From: a bacterium
GTDB lineage: Bacteria; Bacteroidota; Ignavibacteria; Kapaibacteriales; Kapaibacteriaceae
Assembly: GCA_024711065.1 (NCBI GenBank)
Contig: JANJTN010000041.1
Coordinates: 1-45,472, forward strand
Length of the DNA: 45,472 nt
Reading direction: 5' to 3'
In this document: piece by piece, positions 9,700 to 21,300 of the stretch
Position numbering within the stretch: the first letter of the stretch is position 1
Layout: every line of letters begins with the position of its first letter
Notes under the pieces: model-generated
Told to the model about the DNA's origin: nothing
What the model saw: the letters and a program-made list of their open reading frames with translations, nothing else
Database searches by the model: none
Made by a program: the position numbers and the translations under genes

Positions 9700-11163
9700 A
9701 TGCCCACCGCGTACGAACCCGTAATCGGACTCGAGATCCACGCCCAGTTGAAGACCGCCTCCAAGGCCTTCTGTGCGTGCCCAACCACCTTTGGCGCCAA
9801 GCCGAATGTGAACACCTGTCCGATCTGTCTTGGCCACCCGGGCACGCTGCCCGTGTTGAATGCCAATCTGGTGACGTTCGCCGTCCGCATGGGCCTGGCA
9901 ACGCACTGTTCGATCCGTCCGGTAAGCACGTTCGCCCGCAAGAACTACTTCTACGCCGACCTGCCCAAGGGTTATCAGATCTCTCAGTACGAGGATCCGA
10001 TCTGCTATCAGGGCTTTGTGGAGATCGAGCAGGAGGATGAGACCACCAAGCGGATCGGGATCACCCGCATCCACATGGAGGAGGACTCCGGCAAAAGCAT
10101 CCATGATCTGGATATCGATACGCTGGTAGACCTGAACCGCGCCGGCGTGCCGCTGATCGAGATCGTGTCCGAACCCGATATCCGGTCTGCCCGCGAGGCC
10201 TATCTGTACCTGCAGCAGCTGCGGCAGATCCTGATCTATCTGGACATTTGCGACGGCAACATGGAAGAGGGCTCGCTGCGTTGCGATGCCAACGTGTCCG
10301 TTCGCCCGGTGGGTACCGAGCCTTTCGGGACCAAGACCGAGGTGAAGAACCTGAACTCCTTCCGAAACGTCGAGAAAGCCATCGAATACGAGATCGCCCG
10401 TCAGATCGAGGTTCTTGAGGCAGGGGGCTCGGTAGTGCAGCAAACCATGATGTGGGACGCCGGCACACAGTCCACCAAGGTGATGCGCAGCAAGGAAATG
10501 GCCCACGACTACCGGTACTTCCCGGAACCCGACCTGCCCCCTGTGGAAGTGTCGGAAGCCTGGGTGGGTGAACTCGGTAAGTCTTTGCCTGAACTAGGTT
10601 TAGACAAGAAGCGGAGGTTCCGCTCCCAGTATGGACTTCCGGCCTATGATGCCGGGATCCTGGTAGACGACGTGGAGCTGGCCCATTACTACGAACAAGC
10701 GGTCAAAGGGCTGAAGAACCCCTCGAACGACACCTTCAAGCAGGTGTCGAACTGGATGATGACGGAGATCCTGCGCATCATGGGAGAGCGCAAGATCGGT
10801 GTGAGCGAGGTAGGCCTAAGCCCCCTTCAACTTGCGTCGCTGGTTGATGTGGTGGCCGATGGGACGATCTCCAACAAGACCGCCAAGGAGATCTTTCCGG
10901 ATCTGGTGGGCACGGAGCGGCTGGCTGGGGAGATCGTCGAAGAACGAGGGTTGGTGCAGGTTTCCGATGTTGGCGCGTTGCGCGCGATCGTCAGTGAGAT
11001 CGTTTCGGCCAATCCTGACAACGTCCAGAAGTATCGTGAAGGCAAGACGAAGCTGCTGGGATTCTTTGTAGGCCAGGTCCTGAAGGCTACCGGAGGTTCG
11101 GCGAACCCCAACGTGGCAACGGACCTGATGCGGGAGGCCCTGGACGGGCAGCCCGCGGAGTAA
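9700..11163 (+). CDS. gatB: Aspartyl/glutamyl-tRNA(Asn/Gln) amidotransferase subunit B
   Basis: MPTAYEPVIGLEIHAQLKTASKAFCACPTTFGAKPNVNTCPICLGHPGTLPVLN; RGMP-type core and YQYL tail domain features; start corrected from the 9655 ORF. Confidence 0.97.
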   Translation: MPTAYEPVIGLEIHAQLKTASKAFCACPTTFGAKPNVNTCPICLGHPGTLPVLNANLVTFAVRMGLATHCSIRPVSTFARKNYFYADLPKGYQISQYEDPICYQGFVEIEQEDETTKRIGITRIHMEEDSGKSIHDLDIDTLVDLNRAGVPLIEIVSEPDIRSAREAYLYLQQLRQILIYLDICDGNMEEGSLRCDANVSVRPVGTEPFGTKTEVKNLNSFRNVEKAIEYEIARQIEVLEAGGSVVQQTMMWDAGTQSTKVMRSKEMAHDYRYFPEPDLPPVEVSEAWVGELGKSLPELGLDKKRRFRSQYGLPAYDAGILVDDVELAHYYEQAVKGLKNPSNDTFKQVSNWMMTEILRIMGERKIGVSEVGLSPLQLASLVDVVADGTISNKTAKEIFPDLVGTERLAGEIVEERGLVQVSDVGALRAIVSEIVSANPDNVQKYREGKTKLLGFFVGQVLKATGGSANPNVATDLMREALDGQPAE

Positions 11164-11176
11164 CCTGGAGAAAGCG

Positions 11177-12154
11177 ATGGCGATCACCCCTACGAGATCG
11201 ATCTGGAAGGATGGCAAGTTCATCCCCTTCAAGCAGGCCACGACCCATGTGCTGTCGCACGCCATCCACTACGGCAGTTCGTGGTTCGAGGGCATTCGCG
11301 CCTACCACACGGCCAACGGCACGGCCATCTTCCGGTTGGCTGATCATATGAAGCGGTTCCACCAATCGCTGAAGGTCTATCGAACAACGCTGCCGCACAG
11401 TGTAGACGAGCTGAGTACCGCTGCGGTGGCTCTGTTGCAGCGCAACGAATTGTCGCAGGCCTACATCCGACCCTTTGCTTTCCGAGGCTTCGGTAACATG
11501 GGTGTGTATCCGCAGAACAACCCACTGGAAGTGTATATCGCCACGTGGGAATGGGGTGCGTACCTGGGCGACCTTGCAGCCGAGATGGGTGTGGACGTCT
11601 GCGTGTCGTCCTGGGACCGGATCACGCCGAATTCCCTGCCGTCCATCTCCAAAGCGGCCGGTAACTACATGAATTCACAGTTGGTGAAGATGGAGGCCAT
11701 CGAGAACGGTTATGCCGAAGGCATCTGTCTGGACACGTATGGCAATGTGGCCGAAGGAAGCGGCGAGAACATCTTTCTGGTGATGGATGGCGAGATCATT
11801 ACCCCGCCGTCCGCCAGCAGTTTGCTGCCGGGGATCACCAGGGACACTGTCTGCGTGCTTGCCGATGCTCTTGGCTACCGAGTCCGAGAGCAGAACATTC
11901 CTCGGGCGCAGTTGTATACCGCCGACGAGATGTTCATGACCGGTACTGCCGTGGAGATCACCCCGGTGCGGTCGGTAGACCGGATCGCCGTGGGTAAGGG
12001 CAAGGTTGGGCCGGTTACCAGAAAGATCCAGAAAGCGTTCGCCCAGGTCACCGTAGAAGGAAACGACCCCTACGGCTGGCTGACGTTTGTCCCCAGCTCG
12101 AAGACTAGCCCGAAGGCTAGCTCGCAAACCAAACAATTGAACAGAAAAAAGTAA
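11177..12154 (+). CDS. ilvE: Branched-chain amino acid aminotransferase
   Basis: HAIHYGSSWFEGIRAY, YIRPFAFRG, AGNYMNSQLVKMEA, EGSGENIFLV, GITRDTVC, FMTGTAVEITPVRSVD; lysine-rich low-complexity C-terminal tail. Confidence 0.93.
   Translation: MAITPTRSIWKDGKFIPFKQATTHVLSHAIHYGSSWFEGIRAYHTANGTAIFRLADHMKRFHQSLKVYRTTLPHSVDELSTAAVALLQRNELSQAYIRPFAFRGFGNMGVYPQNNPLEVYIATWEWGAYLGDLAAEMGVDVCVSSWDRITPNSLPSISKAAGNYMNSQLVKMEAIENGYAEGICLDTYGNVAEGSGENIFLVMDGEIITPPSASSLLPGITRDTVCVLADALGYRVREQNIPRAQLYTADEMFMTGTAVEITPVRSVDRIAVGKGKVGPVTRKIQKAFAQVTVEGNDPYGWLTFVPSSKTSPKASSQTKQLNRKK
12095..12130 (+). repeat. 12-bp tandem repeat (AGCYCGAAGRCT family) at the ilvE 3' end
   Basis: AGCTCGAAGACT AGCCCGAAGGCT AGCTCGCAAACC, encoding SSKT SPKA SSQT. 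Confidence 0.85.
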
Positions 12155-12176
12155 ACGATCCAGGAGTACGACCATC

Positions 12177-14300
12177 ATGGCAAAGGCGAAGACCGCAGCC
12201 AAGAAATCCGCCCCGAAGGCTGGCCCGAAGGCCAGCTCGCAGACCAGCTCGCAGACAGCAGCCCCCTTCGACGTATCAGGGTTCGACAAGGCCACGCTGA
12301 TCGACTGGTACCGCACCCAGGACCTGGGGCGCAAGCTGGACATCAAGGCAGCCAACTATCTGAAAATGGCCATGGGCTGGTCGTATCATGCACCGTTCGC
12401 CGGGCACGACGGGATCCAGCTGGCAATGGGCAAGATCTTCCGTCAGGGCAAGGACTTCCTGTTTCCGTACTACCGCGACATGCTCACGTCGCTTGCGGGT
12501 GGAGTAACGGTCGAAGAGATCATTGCCAATGGTTTGAGCAAGGATGCCGACGTGGCTGGTGGTGGACGCCACATGTCCAACCACTTTGCCAAACTGTCCG
12601 TGAACCTCCAGAACTCCTCGTCCTGCACCGGCAACCACAGCCAGCAGGCCGTGGGCACGGCGCGTTCGATCAAGAAATTCAAGGGCAACGAAGTGGTGTT
12701 CTGCTCTACGGGCGAATCCACCACATCGGAAGGCTACTACTACGAGGCCGTGAACGGTGCCGATCGCGAGAAACTGCCCATCGTGTTCGTGATCCAGAAC
12801 AACGGCTATGGGATCTCCGTGCCGGTGCGGGAGCAAACCGCCAACACCAAGGTGAGCGACAACTTCCGCGGTTTCAGCAACCTGAAGATCATCGAATGTG
12901 ATGGCCGCAATCCCATGGACAGCTACAGGGCCATGGAAGAGGCTGTTGCCTATGCTTTGTCCGGCAAGGGGCCTGCCATGGTGCACGCTGATTGCGACCG
13001 TATTGGATCGCACTCCAACTCGGACAATCACACGCTGTATCGTCCGGACGAAGATCTGGAGGCCATGAAGCAGCGTGATCCGTTGCCGCGGATGCGGGCA
13101 GCATTGATCAACGCCGGAATGCTTACCGAAGCCGAGGCCGAGGCCATCGAGAAAGAGAACAAGCGGATCATCAATGCCGCTGCCGATGCTGTAGAGCCCC
13201 TTCCCGACCCAGCCGGAGAGTCGTACATCGACTTCGTGCTGCCGCCCGCCGTTGTAGACTATTCGGACGATTCGGAGTCGACCGCCGTACCCGCAGCGGA
13301 TGCCCCGGTGGTCACGCTGCGAGAAGGCATCAATCAGGCCATGATCGAGGAATTCCGGCGCAATCCGGCCACATTCTTGTTCGGGCAGGACGTGGCATCG
13401 TTCAAGAAGCAAGGCATCTTCAACGTCTGCAAGGGCCTGCTGGACGAGTTCGGCAACGACCGCGTCTTTAACGCACCGATCGCCGAAGACTTTATCGTGG
13501 GCACGGCCAACGGCATGACCCGGTATCGGGACGACATCCGTGTGGTGGTGGAGGGTGCCGAGTTCGCTGATTACTTCTGGCCGGCCATGGAGCAGCTGAT
13601 CGAGTGTACGCACGACTACTGGCGTACCAAGGGTCAGTTCGCTCCCGCCATGGTGGTCCGCCTGGCCTCCGGTGGCTATATCCAGGGCGGCCTGTATCAT
13701 TCGCAGAATCTCGAGGGCACGTTCACCACGCTTCCCGGCCTGAGAGTGGTGATGCCGGCCTTTGCCGACGATGCCGTTGGCCTGATGCGCACGGCGATCC
13801 GCTCTCGCGGAACCACCATGTACCTGGAGCCCAAATTCCTCTATAACTACCGCCCGACCTCGGCCCAGATGCCCCCGGAGAACTATCTGGTTCCGTTCGG
13901 CAAGGCACGGGTCCGGCGTAGCGGTTCGGACCTGACCATTGTGTCGTGGGGAACCGCCGTTCACTGGAGTCTGAAGGCTGCCGAGCAATTGGCCGAATCT
14001 GGTAAGTCCCTCGAAGTCATCGACTTACGTTCCCTTGCCCCTTGGGACAAGGAACGCGTCCTGGAGAGCGTACAGCGTACCGGGCGATGTGTGGTAGCGC
14101 ACGAAGACAAGGTGACAGGGGGCTTTGGAGGCGAAGTGGCGGCGACCATAGGCCAGGAGCTCTTCCGGTATCTGGATGCCCCGGTGGCTCGGGTAGGATC
14201 CAAGGACACGCCGGTGGGTTTTGCCAAGAACCTGGAGGCTGCCATTCTGCTCACGGTAGACGATATCGTGGCTTCCGTGGAGCAAACGCTGAGCTTTTAA
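12177..14300 (+). CDS. 2-oxoacid (probably branched-chain 2-oxoisovalerate) dehydrogenase E1, alpha-beta fusion
   Basis: Alpha part LDIKAANYLKMAMGWSYHAPFAGHDGIQLAMG...GESTTSEGYYYEAVNGA...IGSHSNSDNH; beta part REGINQAMIEEFRRNPATFLFGQDVASFKKQGIFNVCKGL...RTGRCVVAHEDKVTGGFGGEVAA. Confidence 0.9.
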   Translation: MAKAKTAAKKSAPKAGPKASSQTSSQTAAPFDVSGFDKATLIDWYRTQDLGRKLDIKAANYLKMAMGWSYHAPFAGHDGIQLAMGKIFRQGKDFLFPYYRDMLTSLAGGVTVEEIIANGLSKDADVAGGGRHMSNHFAKLSVNLQNSSSCTGNHSQQAVGTARSIKKFKGNEVVFCSTGESTTSEGYYYEAVNGADREKLPIVFVIQNNGYGISVPVREQTANTKVSDNFRGFSNLKIIECDGRNPMDSYRAMEEAVAYALSGKGPAMVHADCDRIGSHSNSDNHTLYRPDEDLEAMKQRDPLPRMRAALINAGMLTEAEAEAIEKENKRIINAAADAVEPLPDPAGESYIDFVLPPAVVDYSDDSESTAVPAADAPVVTLREGINQAMIEEFRRNPATFLFGQDVASFKKQGIFNVCKGLLDEFGNDRVFNAPIAEDFIVGTANGMTRYRDDIRVVVEGAEFADYFWPAMEQLIECTHDYWRTKGQFAPAMVVRLASGGYIQGGLYHSQNLEGTFTTLPGLRVVMPAFADDAVGLMRTAIRSRGTTMYLEPKFLYNYRPTSAQMPPENYLVPFGKARVRRSGSDLTIVSWGTAVHWSLKAAEQLAESGKSLEVIDLRSLAPWDKERVLESVQRTGRCVVAHEDKVTGGFGGEVAATIGQELFRYLDAPVARVGSKDTPVGFAKNLEAAILLTVDDIVASVEQTLSF
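12210..12257 (+). repeat. 12-bp tandem repeat of the same family at the E1 5' end
   Basis: GCCCCGAAGGCT GGCCCGAAGGCC AGCTCGCAGACC AGCTCGCAGACA, encoding (S)APKA GPKA SSQT SSQT. Confidence 0.85.
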
Positions 14301-14380
14301 CGAAGGTGTGGAGTGCGTTCCACACTCTGTCTGCACACTCCTAACCCCAAGAAATTGTATGGGTTGGGCGGAGTGAACAG

Positions 14381-14414
14381 TTGTTGTGATTTCACCGATG
14401 CCGCGATATATTTG
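14381..14414 (+). promoter_or_regulatory. Bacteroidota-type promoter TTGTTG-N20-TATATTTG
   Basis: -33-like TTG (14384-14386) and TAnnTTTG -7 element (14407-14414) with near-canonical spacing. Confidence 0.55.
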
Positions 14415-14521
14415 TGGCCTCTGGTCCGTGGGCGAAGTGCGCCTATACGGAACATATGTGTTTGCAGCGACCCGTGCCCTACTGAGCATGGGTTGCGTAG
14501 CATGAGAGAATTGAGGACTTC

Positions 14522-15229
14522 ATGATCGAAGAGCAAGGCGAAGTACAGCGGCCCGGTAGTGCTGGTGGGGACGACGTTCCCGCATGGGCTGCAACGGCGC
14601 AAAAGAAGTGGAAGCTCACGGCAGGCATCGCCCTGGTGATCACAGTGATCATCGCCGGCGGATACTGGTATATGTCCAATCAGGCCACCAAGAACCAGGA
14701 GGCGGCCACACACTTGTCTCGCATCCGAGGGTTGTTCGAGCTGGGAGAGTTCGAAGCAGCACTCACGGCAGATACCGTATCGCCGGTGGGTCAGGACAAG
14801 GTGCTTGGCTTGCTGGAGATCGCCGATCAGTATGGTGGAACCGACGCCGGGAAGATCGCCGCATTGATGGCCGGCAACAGCCTGGTGAACCTCGGGCGGT
14901 TCGACGAAGCGAAAACCCGCTTTGAAACCGCACGATCCAGCAGCTCCACGATCATCGAACTCGGTGCAATGCAAGGACTTGCAGCATGCGCAGAGGCCGC
15001 GGGCGACTTGGCCGGGGCAGCAGACCTCTACGAACAAGCTGCTACACGGGGCCTCAAGACCGGTCTGGAAGCCCCCTGTTTTTACAAAGCAGGCCTGTGT
15101 TACGAAAAATCCGGCAACAAGGAAAAGGCTGGCGAACTTTACCGAACAGTAGCTAAGCAGTATGAAATATCAGACGTTGCACCATCTGCCCGAACCGGGT
15201 TGGCACGTCTTGGCATGGCAATTGATTAG
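14522..15229 (+). CDS. Single-TM TPR-like (YfgM-like) protein
   Basis: TM segment WKLTAGIALVITVIIAGGYWYM followed by TPR-like helices AALMAGNSLVNLGRFDEAKTRFETA, AGLCYEKSGNKEKAGELYRTVAKQY. Confidence 0.75.
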   Translation: MIEEQGEVQRPGSAGGDDVPAWAATAQKKWKLTAGIALVITVIIAGGYWYMSNQATKNQEAATHLSRIRGLFELGEFEAALTADTVSPVGQDKVLGLLEIADQYGGTDAGKIAALMAGNSLVNLGRFDEAKTRFETARSSSSTIIELGAMQGLAACAEAAGDLAGAADLYEQAATRGLKTGLEAPCFYKAGLCYEKSGNKEKAGELYRTVAKQYEISDVAPSARTGLARLGMAID

Positions 15230-15334
15230 GGAGCATCGGCATTCTATGCCCTTTTTGCCGTTTTCGGCATGTATCAGAACGATAACGTGAAAAAAGCAGA
15301 TCAAAGACATAAGGTTTTTACAACTGGAGGTTGT

Positions 15335-18300
15335 ATGCAACGTTGGTTTCGTCTAAGCAGCTTGCTGCTAGCGCTGACCGCCGCTCTCGCCGTAGCCCAA
15401 GCACAGGACTACGTGGAGGTTCGCGGTAGTCTTGCACCGGGCGATGTTCGTGTTTTCGTAAGGGACACGGTCTACCGGATTAGCGGCACGTACACGATCG
15501 GCGGTACACTGGTCATCGAGCCAGGTACGCGGGTCGAGTTTCTGCCGAACGGCCGGCTGATCGATTCGACGGGTGGTCGAATCATCGCTGACGGTCGTGC
15601 TTCGGCTACATATAATGCGAACGCCGCAAATGCTTTGCAGCCGCCGTACAACGGATATGATGATCCGTCGTACTTCGGCGCGCCGGGTGTTGTGACGTCG
15701 ACCATTGCCACTGAACCGACGATCCATGCGTCGAACTATGGCCAGGTCTTTCACGTCAACCTCAGCAACAGCGATCCAAACCTGCAGGGTTTGACGCCGG
15801 CTGAGGCGGTCATGTACAAGGCAACCCGCCTTGAACTTGGCGGCGTGATCTCGGCCATCCGACTGAACCCGTGGTTCCGTGAAAAGCTGAACAGCCCGGT
15901 GAACGTATCGGCTGCTCGCATCACGTTCATCGCTGGTGACGTGAACAACTTCTCGCGCGAGTGGGGTCACATCATCGTACTTCCGGGTGCTCATGCAGCC
16001 TTCTTCCGGGATGTGGACTTCCTGAACTTCCGCAAGGACACGACGGTCGACAACGAGCCCGTCTATCTCAAGAACGTGAACGGCGACGCCTTCTCGCGTG
16101 CAGACGCAGAGATCGCCAACAACACGCTGCTGACCGAGACCAACGGTAGCGGTGGTGCCATCACCACCTACTCCGTTCGTACCTGGCTGGTTGGCTGTAC
16201 GTTCCGCAACAACATGGCCCGCTATCATGGCGGTGCTCTGCAGATCCTGCAGGCTCCGGCAGATAACGACAACAACCCGAACCTGCGGTTGTATCCTCTG
16301 GCCGACAACATCTATAACGCTCTGCCGAACTACGACCCGAACACGAACCCGTTCCTGACGAGTCCGTGGACGGCTCAGCCGATCGCGCAGAACGTAAAGG
16401 CGATCGACCGTCTGTACATGCCGAACTACTCGGCTGAACTTTCGGACGCAAACCGCCAGCGCTACGACGATGCTCGTCTGGCACTTCTGCTCGGCCGCAT
16501 CCGTCAAACGCGCTTTATCGGCAACCACACCCTTCTGTCGGACGTGGACACGGTCCGCATCGGCGGAATTCGCGTGGTTACGGATGCCGATCGCGCAGCA
16601 ACGGTCTTCGAAACCGAGAACCGCTCCCGCAAGAACAGCTCGTTCGGTGGCGCCGTGTACATCGCCGGTCGCAACCCGATGATCGTTGGCCTTGGTATCA
16701 ACGACTTCCAGGGTAAGGACACCATCGAGTTCACGGGCAACTACGCAGAGAACCGTCAGCCGAGCACGCCGGTGAACAACGTGTTCACTAAAGGCGCTCG
16801 TGGTGGTGCTGTGTACGTTGGTGGCGCAACGTCGGTGATCTTCGCCGGCCGCTACACCAACAACATGACCACGGTTCCGTACATCACCGAGAAGACCCTG
16901 TCGAATCCGGCAGTTGCCATTCCGACGTACTCTCACGGTGGTGCGATCTACGCTGCCTCCAACGCCCTGTCGTTGGAAGTGCGTGGCAACCTCGACAACA
17001 ACCCGCCGACCCACTTCCTGAACAACAAGTCCGGACGTGGTGGCGCTATCTATGTGGCCTACAACTCGGCCGACAAGAATCCTTCGCCGCACGTTGGTGG
17101 CTCTGATGGTATCATCAATGCCCGCAACTACGGTTTCAACATCAAGTTCAAGGACAACTCCGCTGTTGCTTCGGGTGGTGCCATCCACACCGAGCGCAAC
17201 ATGCGCGTGTATGGCGCCGGTGGTGCTTCGGGCCCGCTGTGGGTCTACGGCACCAACTATGGTGTGGAGTTCTCGAACAACATGGCCGGCTACTATGGTG
17301 GCGCTGTGGCAGTAGACATGGCTCCGGGTCTTCCGATCCAGGAGCGTGCACTTCGCTACACGCGTGCTCACTTCCTGAACAACACAGTTGGTAACGTGGC
17401 AGACACCCTGCTCGGCGATGTTCGCGGTGGTGGTGCACTCTACACGATCAATGCCGATCTGAACGTTGTGAAGGGTGTTGAGTTCCGTGCCAACAAAGCC
17501 TGGAACGGTAACGGTGGAGCCGTTGCTGTGGTCACGCCGGACGACCTGACGCGCAAGCGCTTCATGGTTACCGACCTGGATGCCATTTCCTACGACGGAA
17601 ATGGTGTGGCTCAGGGATACACGCCGCGCAACGACGTGTTCACCTTCCAGACCATGGCCCCTCAGGCTGATGAGCGCATGCTCACCCGCTTCTACGACAA
17701 CGTCGCTACGCCGAATATGGACCGTATGGGTTCTGGCACCACGCAGATCGGCGATATCGATCTGACGCATCCGGGTACCACCATTCGCGAGAATGGTACC
17801 GGTCTCGGTGGCGCTCTGTACATCCTCGACTCGGTTCGCGTTCGTGTAGACACCTTCGGTTTCGATCGTGTTCGTATCCAGGGTAACCGCGCCTACACGG
17901 GTGCTGCCATCTACTCGGATAACTACGATCTGAAACTCGCACTTCTCCGCAGCTACATCACCAGCAACGTTGCTACATCGGACATCGGTCGTCAGAACGA
18001 CAAGATCGAAGGTCCGTTCGTGAACGCCGAAAACCCGGCTTCCAGCGACCTTGCCGGTGCGATCCTTTACGGTGAAGTTGTTGGACCGCTTCCGTGGACG
18101 AGCTACAGCTTTGCAGCTAACTCCATCTACGGCAACGACGCCCGCTTTACGATCCGCCTGCCGGATGCTCAAGACTCCAAAGGTGTTCTTGCTGGTACGA
18201 CCGGTATCGGCTTCGGTGGCGTAGACACGCTCCGCGGCAACTACTGGGGTCGCACCGAAGCCAACGTGAACACGATCCTGCCGCTGTCTGCGAACAACAC

Positions 18301-21300
18301 GTTCCGCCGCGTTCAGGAAACGTTCTTCATTGCTGGCAACGGCGAAACGCACATGCAGTTCATCCGCAACGGTTCCGGCACGCAGCAAGGACCGTTCGAA
18401 TCGACATGGCGCATTTCGTATACGCCGATCGACACGTGGACGATCCCCGACACGCTCCTGATGGAAGGCCGTGTGTACGACATCTTCGATAAGGGAACGG
18501 ACATCAAGACGGCCGACTACTCGAACCGTCGTATGGCTCCGATCGAAGACTTTGCCGTTGGTATTCCGCCGCGCATGCTGGCGTATACCGACGCTACGAA
18601 GCCGTCGTTTAACAAGCACGTCAAGCGTTGGACGCGTGACCCGTATGATGCAGAGATGTACGACTACATCGATGCAGTACAGCGTGAATTCGTTGGCGAT
18701 CACCCGATCGGCTATCCGTTGTTCCTTGAGGCTCGCGCAGACTACAGCCAAACGGCTGAGATCTCGAACAACGATGCCCGCGCGATCAACGAGTCCGTGT
18801 ACTTCGTGATCAACGAACGCACGGGTGACTACATCCGCGCCATCATGCGTCAGCGCAACGAAACGGACACGATCTATCGTGCTCGCGTCGAGCTGGTTCC
18901 GGATTCCACCAATGGTGCTGATCCGACCCTGCGTCGCGCTTACGAAGGCCTCGCTACCTACGGTACGGGTGCCACGCTGCTGAACATTCTCCGCGGCAAC
19001 GCCGTGCGTGAAGATTCTTCTGCACTGAAGGGTCGCCGTTGGGATGGTAGCACGGCTGCTGGTGAACTGGGTGGTGCAAACTTCCGCCTGGGCAACCGCC
19101 CGTCGCTTCCGAATTCGAACAATGGCAAAGAGAACTACTACGGCGGTGAGCGCTTCCGTGCTCTGCCGGTTCGCGCTGGCGACAACGTGATGGTGGTATC
19201 TCGTACCATTCTGTGGAAAGAAGGCGTTACGGCTGCTCTGAATGGCGCTTTGACGTTCACCGTGAACAACAACACGGTTCCGCCGGCCTTCACTGGCTCT
19301 GGCGATACACTGGCCAACGATCCGACGATCCATCCCGAAATGCGCAACCGCGTGTTCGTAACGGAAAATCGTCTGTACACGCCGGTCACGGCTGCTCAAT
19401 CGCGCCGCAATGACGGTAACGGTAGCTGGTTCAATGAGCCGGCTTCGTATCCGGCTGACTCGACGGGTACGCCGATCCTGAGCCGTGACTGGATGGAGCG
19501 TGACTCGATCTTCACGCTTACCGCTATCGACCCGAATGGTTTCTATGATCCGCGCACGATCATGGACGACACGTTCGGTTCGGAACTGTCGTACTTCTGG
19601 AAGATCACCACGCCGAACTCGGCACTTCGCTACTGGCTGCGCGACACCCTGGTGCGCGTGTCGAACAACGACAACACGGCTTGGGGTGCGAAAGGCTATC
19701 TGATCCTGCGTGGTCGTCCGATCAACCCGTACATCGTGCCGGGTGGTGAAGAAGTGGAAGTGGTAACGAAGAACTTCCCGCCAAGCTTGGAGATCGTTGA
19801 CTCTCTGCGCAAGGCTGGCTACGGCGAAGACGTTGTGTCGCGCTGGTTCTACACCTATCCTTCGTACTTCCACGCTGAGAAGTATGACAACAACGACCTT
19901 GCACTTGCAGACCGTAACCCGAGCAACACAAACGCTCGCTATCTGCAGCAAGACTCGGTGAACTTCGGTTGGCTCGACACCACGTCGTACCGCTTCCGCA
20001 TTCATGTTGTAGACAGCATGCCGCGCTTCCTCTGGGCTCACAAGCCTGCAGGTTTCGGTCCGCAGTACACGAACATGTTGAAGGGCGACACGACGATCGT
20101 TCTGGACCCGACAACCACGGACAGCAACATGTTCGCTGGCGGCAAGTACCTCGATACGCTGCGCATGCACGTAACGGAGTCTCGCGTTGGCCGTCGTCTG
20201 GTACAGCCGAATGCCATTAACAACGAGATCTATAATGATCCGGCTCGTAATCAGCCGGACTCGATCAACATTCAATTCGTTGCTAACCTGACGGACTCCC
20301 TGCGCTTCAAGCTGGACGTCAACACGGACGACGAGTTTGAAGATGCAGCCGCAGCTGACGGATCGCGCTACGTGGTTCAGCAGTTCGGTGCATGGGACTT
20401 CCGCTATGGCAAGACGGCCTACGGCTTCAAGTCGACCGCCGTTCGTGAAACCCCTGGTGACACGACGCTCGACGAAGTTGTGATGTCCCGTCCAGTCTGG
20501 ATGAGCAATCAGTATCTGCGCCGCTTCGATGCAAGCGAGACGCCAGACCCGTTTGCCGAAGACTTCACCACCACTGGTCAAGTCAACATCCGTATCGATG
20601 CTGCTGAAGCATTCGAGATCCTGAAGGGCGACAATCCGCTGGATCCGAACAACCCGTATCACCGCGATCTGAACACGGACTCGATCATGACGGTCGTTGT
20701 CAATGATGGTCACGGTGGCATCAACCAGCTCACGCGTCGTGTCTTCGTGAACGTTGTTCCGGAGATCCTCACGACGTCGCTGCCGGACGCCATCGAAGAC
20801 ATCGACTACAACGTTGATCTGGGCGATTCCGACCGCGTGATCAAGGTGTACGATCCGAACTTCGGCCAAGCCCGTGAATACGAGCTTGTCTATGTAGGCG
20901 ATCAGCGCGATCGCGTTGCCATCGACCCGTACTTCCCGGAAGCTGGCGACATCGTTCTGGACGCATCGAACAAGACCACGCCGGACTGGCTGAAGATCAA
21001 TCGCAAGAGCGGTCTGCTGTATGGCACCCCGCGTGTGACGGACCTTCCGTTCCAGGACACGATCGTGAACGTTACGGTTATCGTAACGGACGACGGTGGT
21101 CTGAAGGACATCGCCACGATCCCACTGCGTGTTGAAGCTCGCAACCATGATCCGAAGCTGTTTGAGTCCCCGATCATCAAGTGTATCGACCTTGATGGCG
21201 AGTACGAAGACACGCTGACCGTTACGGATCTTGACCTGCTGCGCAAGCAAGCTGGCAATGAAACGCTGACCTTCGAAGTGATCGAGCCGGCTGGTAGCTG

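Noticed and set aside
14306-14325. GTGTGGA-N6-TCCACAC hairpin after the E1 gene as a terminator
   Set aside because: Stem is short and lacks a downstream T-tract; possible but not supported enough to list.
14313-14525. 70-aa plus ORF between E1 and the TPR-like gene
   Set aside because: Spans a hairpin and the predicted promoter, has no protein-like features, and overlaps the next gene's start.
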